A DNA stretch of 64,000 bases from Bacteroidia bacterium (GTDB lineage: Bacteria > Bacteroidota > Bacteroidia > Chitinophagales > UBA2359). Location of the stretch: the NCBI GenBank assembly GCA_030427245.1, contig JAUHXA010000002.1, positions 184,328 through 248,327 of the forward strand, read 5' to 3'. The position numbers and the translations under genes are program-made. Positions 16,730 through 25,152 of the stretch are shown in pieces (the stretch's first letter is position 1; the number at the start of each line of letters is the position of its first letter). Under the pieces are notes generated by a model. It was not told the origin of the DNA. It did not search any database and saw only the letters and a list, made by a program, of their open reading frames with translations.

Positions 16730-17545
16730 ATGGACCTAAATCATCTAAAACAATTTGTAAATCATTCGATAGTTGGCTACGGTGTTGAGGCATTGAGTTT
16801 TATCTCCTTTCCATTTATTGCAAAACAAACCCCTGACAAGAAATTTGTTTTGTTTAGTAGTGGTCGGGCTGGGAGTACACTTTTGGTAAAATTGTTGGAC
16901 AATCATTCACTGATTCAATGTGAAGGAGAAATATTGAGGCGAAAAATGTTAAACCCTTATGCTTATATTAAGAGAACTAGCCAAGTATCCAACAGTTCTG
17001 TTTTTGGCTTCAAACTCTTGTCCTATCAACTACAAGAACTTCAAACAAGCGTCAAAGACAAAAATAGATTTCTCCAAAATTTGGTAGAAGATGGTTTTCA
17101 AATCATTTATTTAGAACGAAAAAACATCCTTCGTCAAGCACTTTCTGTTATGTATGCTTATCACCGAGACCAATGGCATGTCAAAAAAGGACAAGACGTT
17201 GATGCCAGCAAAATGAAGATTGACCCTGTTGCTCTTCGAGATTGGATGGACGGTATTGAAAAATTGAAGGTTTTTGAGAAAAAAATGGTAGAAGTCCTAC
17301 CTCACCTTCACGTAGTGTATGAAGAGGATTTGAGTATCCCCGAACAACAGTCGGTAACGATTGAAATGGTAACAGATTTTTTAGAACTTCCCAATGAAGA
17401 GGTCAATAGCAACCTAAAAAGAGTGACTCCCAAAAACCTATCCAGTTTTATAGAAAATGTAGATGAAGTCATTCATTATTTAGGTGCCAGCAGATATCAC
17501 CAATACTTAGACAGTATCAGCAATTCCTTCAATACTTCTAGCTAG
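16730..17545 (+). CDS. Sulfotransferase, candidate peptide tyrosine sulfotransferase (RaxST-like role)
   Basis: A 271-residue protein from the ATG at 16730; a TTG nine bases earlier is in frame. The PAPS 5'-phosphosulfate loop is SSGRAGSTLL at residues 43-52, followed by LLDNHSLIQCEGEIL, the lid region seen in Stf0/Sulfotransfer_3-type enzymes. VFGFKLLSYQL (91-101) is a further family block. The 3'-phosphate site is YLERKNILRQALS with R130 and S139. Enzymes of this superfamily transfer sulfate from PAPS to sugars or tyrosines. Its place directly opposite six peptides with a conserved core tyrosine mirrors the raxX/raxST arrangement of Xanthomonas, so peptide tyrosine sulfation is proposed. 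A carbohydrate acceptor cannot be excluded. It is followed after 174 bases by the sigma/TonB-receptor gene. Confidence 0.85.
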   Translation: MDLNHLKQFVNHSIVGYGVEALSFISFPFIAKQTPDKKFVLFSSGRAGSTLLVKLLDNHSLIQCEGEILRRKMLNPYAYIKRTSQVSNSSVFGFKLLSYQLQELQTSVKDKNRFLQNLVEDGFQIIYLERKNILRQALSVMYAYHRDQWHVKKGQDVDASKMKIDPVALRDWMDGIEKLKVFEKKMVEVLPHLHVVYEEDLSIPEQQSVTIEMVTDFLELPNEEVNSNLKRVTPKNLSSFIENVDEVIHYLGASRYHQYLDSISNSFNTSS

Positions 17546-17708
17546 AAATTACCACCAAAACCTTTGATGCCTTCTATTTGCCTCTCTCCCATCACTTAAT
17601 TTTCAAAAACATCACAACAAAACGCTTGATATTTTCTATTTTAGCAATTCGCTGAATAATTTCAACAAATGATGTTCTAATACGTTTTTTGAAGAAAGGA
17701 AGCCGTAT

Positions 17709-17713
17709 AAGGA
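17709..17713 (+). promoter_or_regulatory. Shine-Dalgarno-like AAGGA that supports a TTG start
   Basis: AAGGA is followed by six bases and then the TTG at 17720. An in-frame TAA at 17708-17710 rules out an upstream start and the first in-frame ATG is 78 codons later, so TTG initiation is the best reading. Confidence 0.55.
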
Positions 17714-17719
17714 ATTGTT

Positions 17720-20700
17720 TTGAAATCCCAAACATTGAATCAAGTACCACAAACCATACAAGAATACCAACAAGCGTTTGAAGAATATTACCAACCCTTG
17801 TGTAATTTTGCTTACTCCTTTGTGAAAGACAGAGATGAGGCAGAAGATGTGGTACAAGCGGTATTTATCAATCTTTGGAAAAAACGAACATCAATCGAAA
17901 TCCAAAGCAAACTCTCCAGCTATTTGTTTTCAGCGACCAAAAACAACGCTTTGATGGTTCTTCGTCGTCAACAATATGAATCGAAGTATGTCGAACATAT
18001 TCAGCAACGTGCGCCTATAATCTATGAGGATGATACACAAGATGCAGAAGAACAACTGCTGCTAAAGGAGAAGATTTTTCAAGCAATTCAAACTTTGCCT
18101 CCTAAATGTCAGCAAATCTTCAAAATGAGTAAATTGAGTGGCTTAACTTACAAGGAAATTGCGAGCGACCTAAGCATTTCTGTTAAAACTGTAGAAAATC
18201 AAATGAGCAAAGCCCTGAAAATATTGCGAGAACAATTGAAATACATTTCTTACATACTGTTTTTCTTATTGCTGCTTACCGAAATTTTGTGGGCGCAAGA
18301 GGGCAGTTTATTGGATCAAAAAGTCAAAATATCTATAAAGCAAGGAAGTGTCCAACAAATTTTGGATTTAATTAGCAAAGAAGTCAATACCCCGATTGCC
18401 TACAGCTCCAATCAGATTTCGCTTCAAAAACAAATCCAATTAATCGGAACTGAAAACACTTTGGGCGAATACCTTCAAAGAATTGCCGATTTTGTGCCTA
18501 TCCGTATTGTAGAACGGAAACGCAAAATTTTGCTGGTTCCGCAACGAAAAAAAGAGAAAAGCCCCATCAATACTGAACATATAACAAAACCTCGCTCATC
18601 CTCTTCTACTCAAAAATATACTATAAGTGGTTATATCAAAGATTCAGAAAGCGGCGAAGTCTTGATTGGCGCAACGGTCTATGATTCGGAAAGCAAAAAA
18701 GGAACGAGTACCAATGTCTACGGATTTTACAGCCTTACACTCTCTAACCCAAATCCTGTTTTGATGGTGTCCTATGTTGGCTATGCTTCTAATAGTTTAC
18801 CTTTTGAATTGAATAAAAATAAGCAACAAGATATTTTTTTAAAAAGCAATACAGAACTGCAAGAAGTGGTCGTAAAAGCATCTGAAAGTGAACAAATTCA
18901 GGAATTGGAGCAAATGAGTAGCAATAAGTTGTACTCAAAAAAAATCAAACAACTACCCGTCTTGATGGGAGAAGCAGATGTTGTAAAATCTATCCAATTG
19001 TTGCCTGGCGTTCAGTCAGTCAATGAAAATACGAATGGATTGTATGTTCGAGGTGGTGGTCCCGATCAAAATCTAATGCTTTTGGATGGAGTAACGATTT
19101 ATGACAGTAATCACCTTTTTGGTTTCGTCTCTATTTTTGATGGAGATGCAATCAACAGTATCGAACTCATCAAAGGTGGATTTCCTGCCGAACATGGTGG
19201 CAGACTCTCCTCTATCTTAGATGTGAGGCTGAAGGAGGGCAATTATCAATCTTTTCATGCTGGCGCAACGATAGGACTTTTTTCTGCAAAGGCAACCATT
19301 GAAGGTCCTTTTTCTAAAGATAAGTCGTCTTTTCATTTTTCAGGGAGAAGCAGCTTGACTAACAATGACTTGGCTAAAACTCTCGTAGATGTGGGAGAAG
19401 ACAGTCATCTGGATTATGGTTTTTATGACCTCTACGGCAAAGTCAACTTTCGGATCTCGCCAAAATCTCGTCTTTTTCTGAGCGGTTACAGAGGTAAGGA
19501 TAGATTTTATACAGAGGCTACTCCTTATTTTCATGTCAGCGATAGTTATGGTAACTATCATGAAATTCAGCCATTTTGGAAAACCGATTTGGAGTGGAAC
19601 AATACTGTGGGTGCACTTAGATGGAATCAAATACTGAATGCCAAATTGTTTGCCAACTTTTCTATGTATTACAGCGATTATAAGTACAAATTTGGTAATC
19701 ATTATATCTCCAATACGCTTTCCTACAACAATCAAAACACCAATGACATTGTGCTGAAAGCCACATCTGATATCAGAGATGTGACCGTCAAAGCTGATTT
19801 CGACTTCTATCCTACTCACGGCCATCATTTGAAGTGGGGAATAGGATATACCAACCATGCCTTCACCCCCGGCATTGCCCGTTTTCGAGACAACAAAGAT
19901 GTCGAGATGGAATTTGAATTCACACAAGAGATTGGCTTAGAGAAAATTCCAGCAGATGACTATTATGTTTACTTTGAAGAAAATAGACAACTAAATAAAA
20001 AATGGAGCGTCAATTTCGGACTCCATTTGGCGGGTTTTGCTGCAGACCAAACCAATTACCTCTCTCTACAGCCTCGTCTTTCTACTCGTTATTTACTGAG
20101 TGAGTTTTCAGCACTGAAAGCTTCTTTTGCTCGAATGACCCAATTTGTACATCTGATCAATACACCTTGGTTGGGAATGCCTTCCGACTTATGGGTACCG
20201 AGTTCGAGTACACTTAAACCCAAAAATGCCAATCAATATGCAGTGGGTTATGTACATCGTTTTCCAGAACTTTTCGACCTGAACATTGAAGCTTATCACA
20301 AAAAATTTGAGAACTTGCTGACATTTAGCCACAATCCCAATCTTTGGATGCGCCAACGATTACCCAATTGGCAGCAAGAATTGGAGCGTGGAGGTGGCAA
20401 GGCATCTGGCATTGAAGTCTTGTTGGAGCGGAAAGTGGGACAAACTACAGGTTGGATTGCCTACACACTCGCAAAGACGGAACGACAATTTGAAAGCCTC
20501 AATAATGGCGAAAAATTTCCTTATGAATACGACCGACGACACGACATTAGCGTGGCATTGACCCAACAATTGTCTCCAAATGTAAGTATCGGAGGAGTTT
20601 GGGTATTTGCAACAGGCAATGTTACAACGCTCACAATTGACGAATCGAGCAGTCAATTGGTCATAGATGGAACAAACAAAACTACGCTATCCCATGAGGA

Positions 20701-20983
20701 CTTCAACAGTGATTTGGAGCGCAACAACTATCGTTTACCACCGTATCACCGACTGGATATTTCGATTAATTGGGAACACTCTATCCCGATACTAAACGAT
20801 TGGAAGGGAATACTAAAAGCGGGTTTCTACAACTTATACAATCGTGAAAATCCTGTCTATATCAATCAGTATGAAAGCAACAGTAATACAGATAGCTCCA
20901 CTGAAGAACCTAATATCTTAGGACTCTACGAAGTCAATTTATTACCTCGATTGCCTTTTGTTACTTATAAGTTAGAATTTTAA
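17720..20983 (+). CDS. In-frame fusion of ECF sigma factor and TonB-dependent receptor
   Basis: A 1087-residue reading frame joining two normally separate proteins. Residues 20-85 are ECF sigma region 2 (LCNFAYSFVKDRDEAEDVVQ) and 113-175 region 4 (LPPKCQQIF...SGLTYKEIASDLSISVKTVENQMSKAL). Residues 174-193 are hydrophobic and end in a signal-peptidase-like site (FFLLLLTEILWAQ). Then follow an STN/secretin-like signalling domain (200-275), a carboxypeptidase-regulatory-like domain (300-375: ISGYIKDSESGEVLIGATV), a TonB plug (LYVRGGGPDQNLMLLDGV, about 441-458) and an outer-membrane barrel to the end. The first half works in the cytoplasm, the second in the outer membrane, so one intact chain cannot do both unless cleaved. 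An internal ATG at 18203, just before the hydrophobic stretch, could start a separate receptor. FecR follows. Confidence 0.88.
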   Translation: MKSQTLNQVPQTIQEYQQAFEEYYQPLCNFAYSFVKDRDEAEDVVQAVFINLWKKRTSIEIQSKLSSYLFSATKNNALMVLRRQQYESKYVEHIQQRAPIIYEDDTQDAEEQLLLKEKIFQAIQTLPPKCQQIFKMSKLSGLTYKEIASDLSISVKTVENQMSKALKILREQLKYISYILFFLLLLTEILWAQEGSLLDQKVKISIKQGSVQQILDLISKEVNTPIAYSSNQISLQKQIQLIGTENTLGEYLQRIADFVPIRIVERKRKILLVPQRKKEKSPINTEHITKPRSSSSTQKYTISGYIKDSESGEVLIGATVYDSESKKGTSTNVYGFYSLTLSNPNPVLMVSYVGYASNSLPFELNKNKQQDIFLKSNTELQEVVVKASESEQIQELEQMSSNKLYSKKIKQLPVLMGEADVVKSIQLLPGVQSVNENTNGLYVRGGGPDQNLMLLDGVTIYDSNHLFGFVSIFDGDAINSIELIKGGFPAEHGGRLSSILDVRLKEGNYQSFHAGATIGLFSAKATIEGPFSKDKSSFHFSGRSSLTNNDLAKTLVDVGEDSHLDYGFYDLYGKVNFRISPKSRLFLSGYRGKDRFYTEATPYFHVSDSYGNYHEIQPFWKTDLEWNNTVGALRWNQILNAKLFANFSMYYSDYKYKFGNHYISNTLSYNNQNTNDIVLKATSDIRDVTVKADFDFYPTHGHHLKWGIGYTNHAFTPGIARFRDNKDVEMEFEFTQEIGLEKIPADDYYVYFEENRQLNKKWSVNFGLHLAGFAADQTNYLSLQPRLSTRYLLSEFSALKASFARMTQFVHLINTPWLGMPSDLWVPSSSTLKPKNANQYAVGYVHRFPELFDLNIEAYHKKFENLLTFSHNPNLWMRQRLPNWQQELERGGGKASGIEVLLERKVGQTTGWIAYTLAKTERQFESLNNGEKFPYEYDRRHDISVALTQQLSPNVSIGGVWVFATGNVTTLTIDESSSQLVIDGTNKTTLSHEDFNSDLERNNYRLPPYHRLDISINWEHSIPILNDWKGILKAGFYNLYNRENPVYINQYESNSNTDSSTEEPNILGLYEVNLLPRLPFVTYKLEF

Positions 20984-21124
20984 ATACTTCAAAGTGATTT
21001 CGACAGATCCATCTGCGATGTAAGATTTTTGAAGCTTGATAGGAGATTTTTGGTTCAAAAAATAGGGGTAAAGCTATTTTGGTGCATCTATTGAGTGGAT
21101 AAAATAGCAAGATTTCATTTGATT

Positions 21125-22159
21125 ATGGACGAATATACAATTTTAAAATACCTGAATAATACTGCTTCACAGAGCGAAATTAGGGCTGTGAAGAATTGGA
21201 TTGCCGAAAAAAAATCTCATCAGGAAGAGTTTGAACGGTTGAAAAAACTATGGGAAACAAGTGAACAACTTTCTGATTACCAATCTTATGACACGAACGC
21301 TGCTTGGAACAAAATTCAACCCATTATTTTGGTTCCAGAAGCCTCTTCAAACTCAAAGCCTACTGCCAAACGAATTCCATTACCCAATCAAAATTCTTCC
21401 AAATCAAACCGTTCTTTTGTTCTGCAAATAGCGGCTGGCTTTTTAGTTTTCTTAATGGTTGGATTCTTGTTTTACGCCCTTTTATCTAACGATAATTCAG
21501 GTAACACATTGACTTATAAAACGGTAGAGAGTAAAGATAGCTTACTAAAAATTCCGTTATCAGATGGTTCGGTTGTTTCTCTCAATCAATACAGTACACT
21601 GAAATATCCTACTACTTTTTCTTCCGAAAACCGAAAAGTAATCCTAACTGGTGAGGCTTTTTTTGAAGTTGCTGAAAATCGGGCAAAGCCTTTCATCATT
21701 GAAGCTGGAGCTACAAATATAAAAGTTTTGGGTACTTCCTTCAATGTAAATAGTGCCAATCAAGAACATATTGAAGTGACGGTGGCTAGCGGGAAAGTGC
21801 AGTTTTATAGTAAGGAAGATGATAAGGAAATGGTGGTTTTGGAGAAAGGTGAAAAAGGGCTTTTTGAAAACAATGTGGTTAGAAAGGATAAGAATACCGA
21901 TCCCAATTTCTTATCGTGGAAAACGGGAATATTGGAATTCAAAAATCAAACTTTATCAAGCATATTTGCGACAACGTACCATCATTATGGTATAAAAATA
22001 CTTATTGACCCATCCAGTGACATTTCACATTGCAAATATACAAGTGAGTTTGATAATCAAAGCATTGAAGCCATATTGAAGGAAATTGCAGATTATTTTG
22101 GCTTTACTTATATTCGAAATGGTGATGAGTATGTTTTGAAGGGAGATGGATGTGATTAA
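21125..22159 (+). CDS. FecR-type anti-sigma factor (DUF4974)
   Basis: A 344-residue protein from the ATG at 21125; a GTG at 21095 is in frame, but the ATG matches the family start (MDEYTILKYLNNTASQSEI). The N-terminal cytoplasmic anti-sigma domain binds an ECF factor, one membrane helix follows (about residues 98-120, LQIAAGFLVFLMVGFLFYALL), then the periplasmic FecR domain (YKTVESKDSLLKIPLSDGSVVSLNQYSTLKY...GEAFFEV) and the C-terminal DUF4974 (LEFKNQTLSSIFATTYHHYGIKI). In the Fec model the receptor STN domain contacts the periplasmic part. The usual Bacteroidota order is sigma, FecR, receptor; here FecR comes after a sigma-receptor fusion. A strong terminator follows. Confidence 0.93.
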   Translation: MDEYTILKYLNNTASQSEIRAVKNWIAEKKSHQEEFERLKKLWETSEQLSDYQSYDTNAAWNKIQPIILVPEASSNSKPTAKRIPLPNQNSSKSNRSFVLQIAAGFLVFLMVGFLFYALLSNDNSGNTLTYKTVESKDSLLKIPLSDGSVVSLNQYSTLKYPTTFSSENRKVILTGEAFFEVAENRAKPFIIEAGATNIKVLGTSFNVNSANQEHIEVTVASGKVQFYSKEDDKEMVVLEKGEKGLFENNVVRKDKNTDPNFLSWKTGILEFKNQTLSSIFATTYHHYGIKILIDPSSDISHCKYTSEFDNQSIEAILKEIADYFGFTYIRNGDEYVLKGDGCD

Positions 22160-22182
22160 ACCAATAAAAAACACTTTCTTAC

Positions 22183-22226
22183 AAATCAAAAAGGCAATCA
22201 GTGTACACTGATTGCCTTTTTGATTT
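22183..22226. terminator. Bidirectional terminator, 22-bp perfect stem
   Basis: The sequence is a perfect palindrome with 22-base arms meeting between 22204 and 22205 (core GGCAATCAGTGTACACTGAT). A-runs on the left and T-runs on the right give U-tracts in both directions. It sits between the stops of fecR (plus) and folE (minus). Confidence 0.9.
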
Positions 22227-22241
22227 ATCCTATGAATTTTC

Positions 22242-23012
22242 TTAAGCTTTCCGAATCAACTGCAAAAACTCCTTACGAGTATCGGATTCTTCAAACTTTC
22301 CGTAGTATTTCGATGTCACCGTACTGCTGCTCACATCTCCTACTCCTCTCGTAATCACACAAGCATGGTCGGCTTCCAATAATACAGCTACATCGTCGGT
22401 CTGCAATGCTTCTCGCAGTTCATTTGCTATCTGCATTGTCAATCGCTCTTGTACTTGTGGTCGTTTGGCAAAATACTGCACTATTCGGTTGATTTTGGAC
22501 AAACCAATTACCTTCTTTCCAGGGATATAGGCAACATGTGCTTTGCCAATGATGGGGACAAAATGATGCTCACAATTGGAGTGAAAAGTGATGTCACGTT
22601 CTACCAACATTTCATCATAATTGTATTTGTTTTCAAAGAGAGTATAAGCGGGCTTATTGGCAGGATTCAAGCCGCTAAATATCTCTTTTACATACATTTT
22701 TGCGACTCGTCGAGGAGTACCTTTGAGACTATCATCAGTCAAATCCAAGCCTAGCGTTTGCATAATCTCTTTGAAGTGTATCTCGATTTGTGCAATTTTT
22801 TCAGCATCACTCATTTCAAATGCGTCCACACGTAGAGGTGTATTTAGAGAGGTAAAAATATGATTATCTCCCATTAGTTCCAGCTCCGAATCCTCGCCTT
22901 CTTCAACAGTTGGGTGCTCACACTGACAACTGCCATTGATGTATTTTCCATATAAACTAAATCCGTTGGAGTGGACGTTTTTTCCATTTCCATTTACATT
23001 ACTTGACTTCAT
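22242..23012 (-). CDS. folE: GTP cyclohydrolase I with N-terminal extension
   Basis: A 256-residue protein converting GTP to 7,8-dihydroneopterin triphosphate, the first step of folate or tetrahydrobiopterin synthesis. Family blocks are DSLKGTPRRVAKMY, the zinc and active-site segment FHSNCEHHFVPIIGKAHVAYIPG, GLSKINRIVQYFAKRPQVQERL, and the second zinc cysteine in EADHACVITRGV, followed by SSTVTSKYYG. The N-terminal 60-70 residues before DAEKIAQIE are an extension containing SCQCEH, not part of the usual catalytic core; a role in metal binding is only a possibility. It stands alone, convergent with fecR. Confidence 0.96.
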   Translation of the reverse strand: MKSSNVNGNGKNVHSNGFSLYGKYINGSCQCEHPTVEEGEDSELELMGDNHIFTSLNTPLRVDAFEMSDAEKIAQIEIHFKEIMQTLGLDLTDDSLKGTPRRVAKMYVKEIFSGLNPANKPAYTLFENKYNYDEMLVERDITFHSNCEHHFVPIIGKAHVAYIPGKKVIGLSKINRIVQYFAKRPQVQERLTMQIANELREALQTDDVAVLLEADHACVITRGVGDVSSSTVTSKYYGKFEESDTRKEFLQLIRKA

Positions 23013-23275
23013 CTATTTATTTTTTTTAGAATGAAAAAAAATATAAAAAAGAAAATAATTTTTCAACTTGTTCTGATGTAGAAAAATAGACTCTTTTTCA
23101 GGTGTAGAGATTAAATGGCAACCTACAATTGCCTGATTGTTTGACGTTTTAAATGCCTGTACGTAACAAGCTGCCCTTAATAAAGTTTGTCATTAGACTA
23201 AAATAAAGTGTTAAAAAGCCTCAAAATATTTAGAGTAAACATTTTGGGGAATCACACAATAAATATTCTTGAATA

Positions 23276-23956
23276 TTATCCACAATAGGCTAAAAAATGC
23301 AAAGTCCTGTCGTCCATATTCAAAGCACACAAATGCCCCATTCCATGTCCTTCATAGACACATCCTGCATCAATGTCTAAAGGCAGCTCAAAATTTAAGT
23401 TTTCTTCAATCAATTCTTTGTGTATAGGCGTATGACCATGAACAATTGTCTTACCTTCCACGAGTTCAGGTACGATATCGTTATACCAATATCGAAGCCA
23501 TAACATTGCAAATTCATCTCTATATAGATCAGACAATTCTTGTGCATATCGAAAATTGAACCCTGCGTGTACCAATAAATAATCGTCCAACTCAAAATAG
23601 AGGTGAAGATTTTCCATAAAATCAAGGTACTTTTGAGGGATGTCTTTCCAATGTTTTACCCCAAAACTATCTAGGGTAGCATCACCTCCTGCCATTATCC
23701 AGCTATCGGCAGTCATTTCTGACTGAAACGCTCGTAGAAGCATATCTTCATGATTCCCCATCAAGCAATGTACTTGATAGCCTTCAGATTGTAAATTCAT
23801 TATGACATCAAACACTCCCTTGCTATCAGGTCCTCTATCTATGTAATCTCCCAATAAATACAGCGTATCTTCTTTTTGGAGTTGAATCACTTCGGTCAGC
23901 ATTTTTTCAAAAGTAGCCTTACATCCATGAATGTCGGAAATTGCAAATCTTCTCAT
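23276..23956 (-). CDS. PP1-like metallophosphoesterase (serine/threonine phosphatase family)
   Basis: A 226-residue enzyme from the ATG at 23956 (MRRFAISDIHG). The frame is open to 24028, but the extension overlaps a strong terminator hairpin, so it is not used. Metal-binding motifs are in the standard order: SDIHG (residues 7-11), GDYIDRG, GNHED, then HAGF and the late VHGHTP motif. The family includes ApaH-like and PrpA/PrpB phosphatases that act on phosphoproteins or dinucleoside polyphosphates. The short length (about 220 residues) fits bacterial PrpA/PP1-like enzymes. The region 23013-23275 upstream of folE shows no gene. Confidence 0.9.
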   Translation of the reverse strand: MRRFAISDIHGCKATFEKMLTEVIQLQKEDTLYLLGDYIDRGPDSKGVFDVIMNLQSEGYQVHCLMGNHEDMLLRAFQSEMTADSWIMAGGDATLDSFGVKHWKDIPQKYLDFMENLHLYFELDDYLLVHAGFNFRYAQELSDLYRDEFAMLWLRYWYNDIVPELVEGKTIVHGHTPIHKELIEENLNFELPLDIDAGCVYEGHGMGHLCALNMDDRTLHFLAYCG

Positions 23957-24019
23957 AAATTTCATCAATAGTTGGTGGTCAAAATATTCACTAAAAACCA
24001 AAACGCAAAGTAATAAAAA

Positions 24020-24051
24020 AAACCTCAAAATGTCTGGACATTTTGAGGTTT
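24020..24051 (-). terminator. Rho-independent terminator, 15-bp stem
   Basis: AAACCTCAAAATGTC (24020-24034) pairs perfectly with GACATTTTGAGGTTT (24037-24051). On the minus strand a T-rich run follows. It ends transcription of the secreted protein gene at 24109, 57 bases upstream, and separates it from the phosphatase. Confidence 0.75.
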
Positions 24052-24108
24052 CACTATGGCTGAGTTCTATATAATGTTACTGCCGTGAGCAATATTTGAA
24101 TTTAATTT

Positions 24109-24816
24109 TCAGTCCTTTGCGAAAGACCTTGTCGTAAGTTGCTCATAATTATCATTGAGCATTTTCACAAAATAAAGGCCTTCTGGCAAGGCAGAGGCAT
24201 TGATTCGGTATTTACCTACATTATAAGGTATGGAGTAATGTGCCATCTTGCGACCGATCAAATTATATACCTCTACATAACGTACGTGGGTATCAACGCC
24301 AACGTCAATAGTCAAATTATCCCTTACAGGATTTGGATAGACTTTGATTTGGCTAATTGGGTCATCTTCAATCCCAACAGTATAAGCATCAGCAGAATAA
24401 GTCATGGTAATGTTGACATTTGCACTATCAGCTACCGACCAAACATGAATGACAGACGTTCCTGTACCTTCAATTTCGGCTGGCTGAAAGTGTAAATCCA
24501 ATAACATCGAACCTCCTGCTGCAATCTCTAAAGGTTGAGGATTTGCGTTCACAAAAGGTGCCCAACAGCTTATAGGATCACACACTTGACTATTCCAGCC
24601 ATTTGGAATGGTGTTTTCTATTCTAGCCCATTTCACTTCAATTCTTTCAGAGGAATTGTTGTGTATAGTAGAATGAGCAATGATTTCAAATTCGGTCAAG
24701 TAGTCTCCCGCTTCGACGACTACATCTGGAGATCCTGTGAGAACTTGAGCGGCAATTGGTAGCGAACCAATTGTTAAAAAAATAGCAAATAAAATAGTAA
24801 GTATTTTTTTGTTCAT
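24109..24816 (-). CDS. Small secreted protein with T9SS type A sorting domain
   Basis: A 235-residue protein. A signal peptide occupies residues 1-24 (KKILTILFAIFLTIGSLPIAAQ), followed by a single Ig-like or cupredoxin-like beta domain (about residues 28-145) without recognised motifs. The T9SS type A sorting domain fills the last 80 residues (ISQIKVYPNPVRDNLTIDV ... YVEVYNLIGRKM ... LPEGLYFVKML). It should be exported through the outer membrane by the type IX system. Ligand or activity is unknown. It is followed by its own terminator and appears monocistronic. Confidence 0.85.
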   Translation of the reverse strand: MNKKILTILFAIFLTIGSLPIAAQVLTGSPDVVVEAGDYLTEFEIIAHSTIHNNSSERIEVKWARIENTIPNGWNSQVCDPISCWAPFVNANPQPLEIAAGGSMLLDLHFQPAEIEGTGTSVIHVWSVADSANVNITMTYSADAYTVGIEDDPISQIKVYPNPVRDNLTIDVGVDTHVRYVEVYNLIGRKMAHYSIPYNVGKYRINASALPEGLYFVKMLNDNYEQLTTRSFAKD

Positions 24817-25152
24817 CAGCTATAGTATTTATTGTGTTATAAAATAATATTTTTTTTGGTGAAAAGTTGAGGGAATATAATGAAATGCATCCTCTTTATC
24901 ACAATTTTTTTTCCAAAAAGTTCATTTTTTTTCAAAAAAACCAAAACATGACAGAAATAAAACATTTTTGCACATCGTTGTCAGGGAAGTGCAAAAATGT
25001 TTTATGGATTACTCCCTTATATTTAGACTTCTTTTTACAAAGAAAGTTTCATCTGTTTATTTTCGTTTTTTGAAATTCAGATGGAACTTACAATGAATGA
25101 AATAATCATTTCCTTTTGTGTTTTAATGATGATTTAATCATGAACGTTTCAC
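24817..25152. other. Gene-free AT-rich spacer
   Basis: A 336-base stretch between two minus-strand secreted-protein genes. It contains the long inverted repeat at 24959-25003 and poly-T/poly-A tracts. An apparent plus-strand reading frame here crosses the hairpin and has no recognisable features. Confidence 0.6.
24959..25003. terminator. Long inverted repeat, probable terminator
   Basis: AAAACATTTTTGCAC (24959-24973) is perfectly repeated in inverse as GTGCAAAAATGTTTT (24989-25003) with a 15-base loop. A/T runs at the ends allow termination in both directions. It lies about 150 bases beyond the stop of the Omp28-like gene (25153), which it probably ends. Confidence 0.6.

Noticed and set aside
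19340..19927. Minus-strand frame of 195 codons inside the receptor gene
   Set aside because: Antisense shadow of the TonB barrel; no motif supports it.
23957..24028. Upstream extension of the phosphatase
   Set aside because: It covers a terminator hairpin and the family begins at MRRFAISDIHG.
24867..25073. Plus-strand small protein between two secreted-protein genes
   Set aside because: It runs across a strong inverted repeat and has no ribosome site or recognisable feature.
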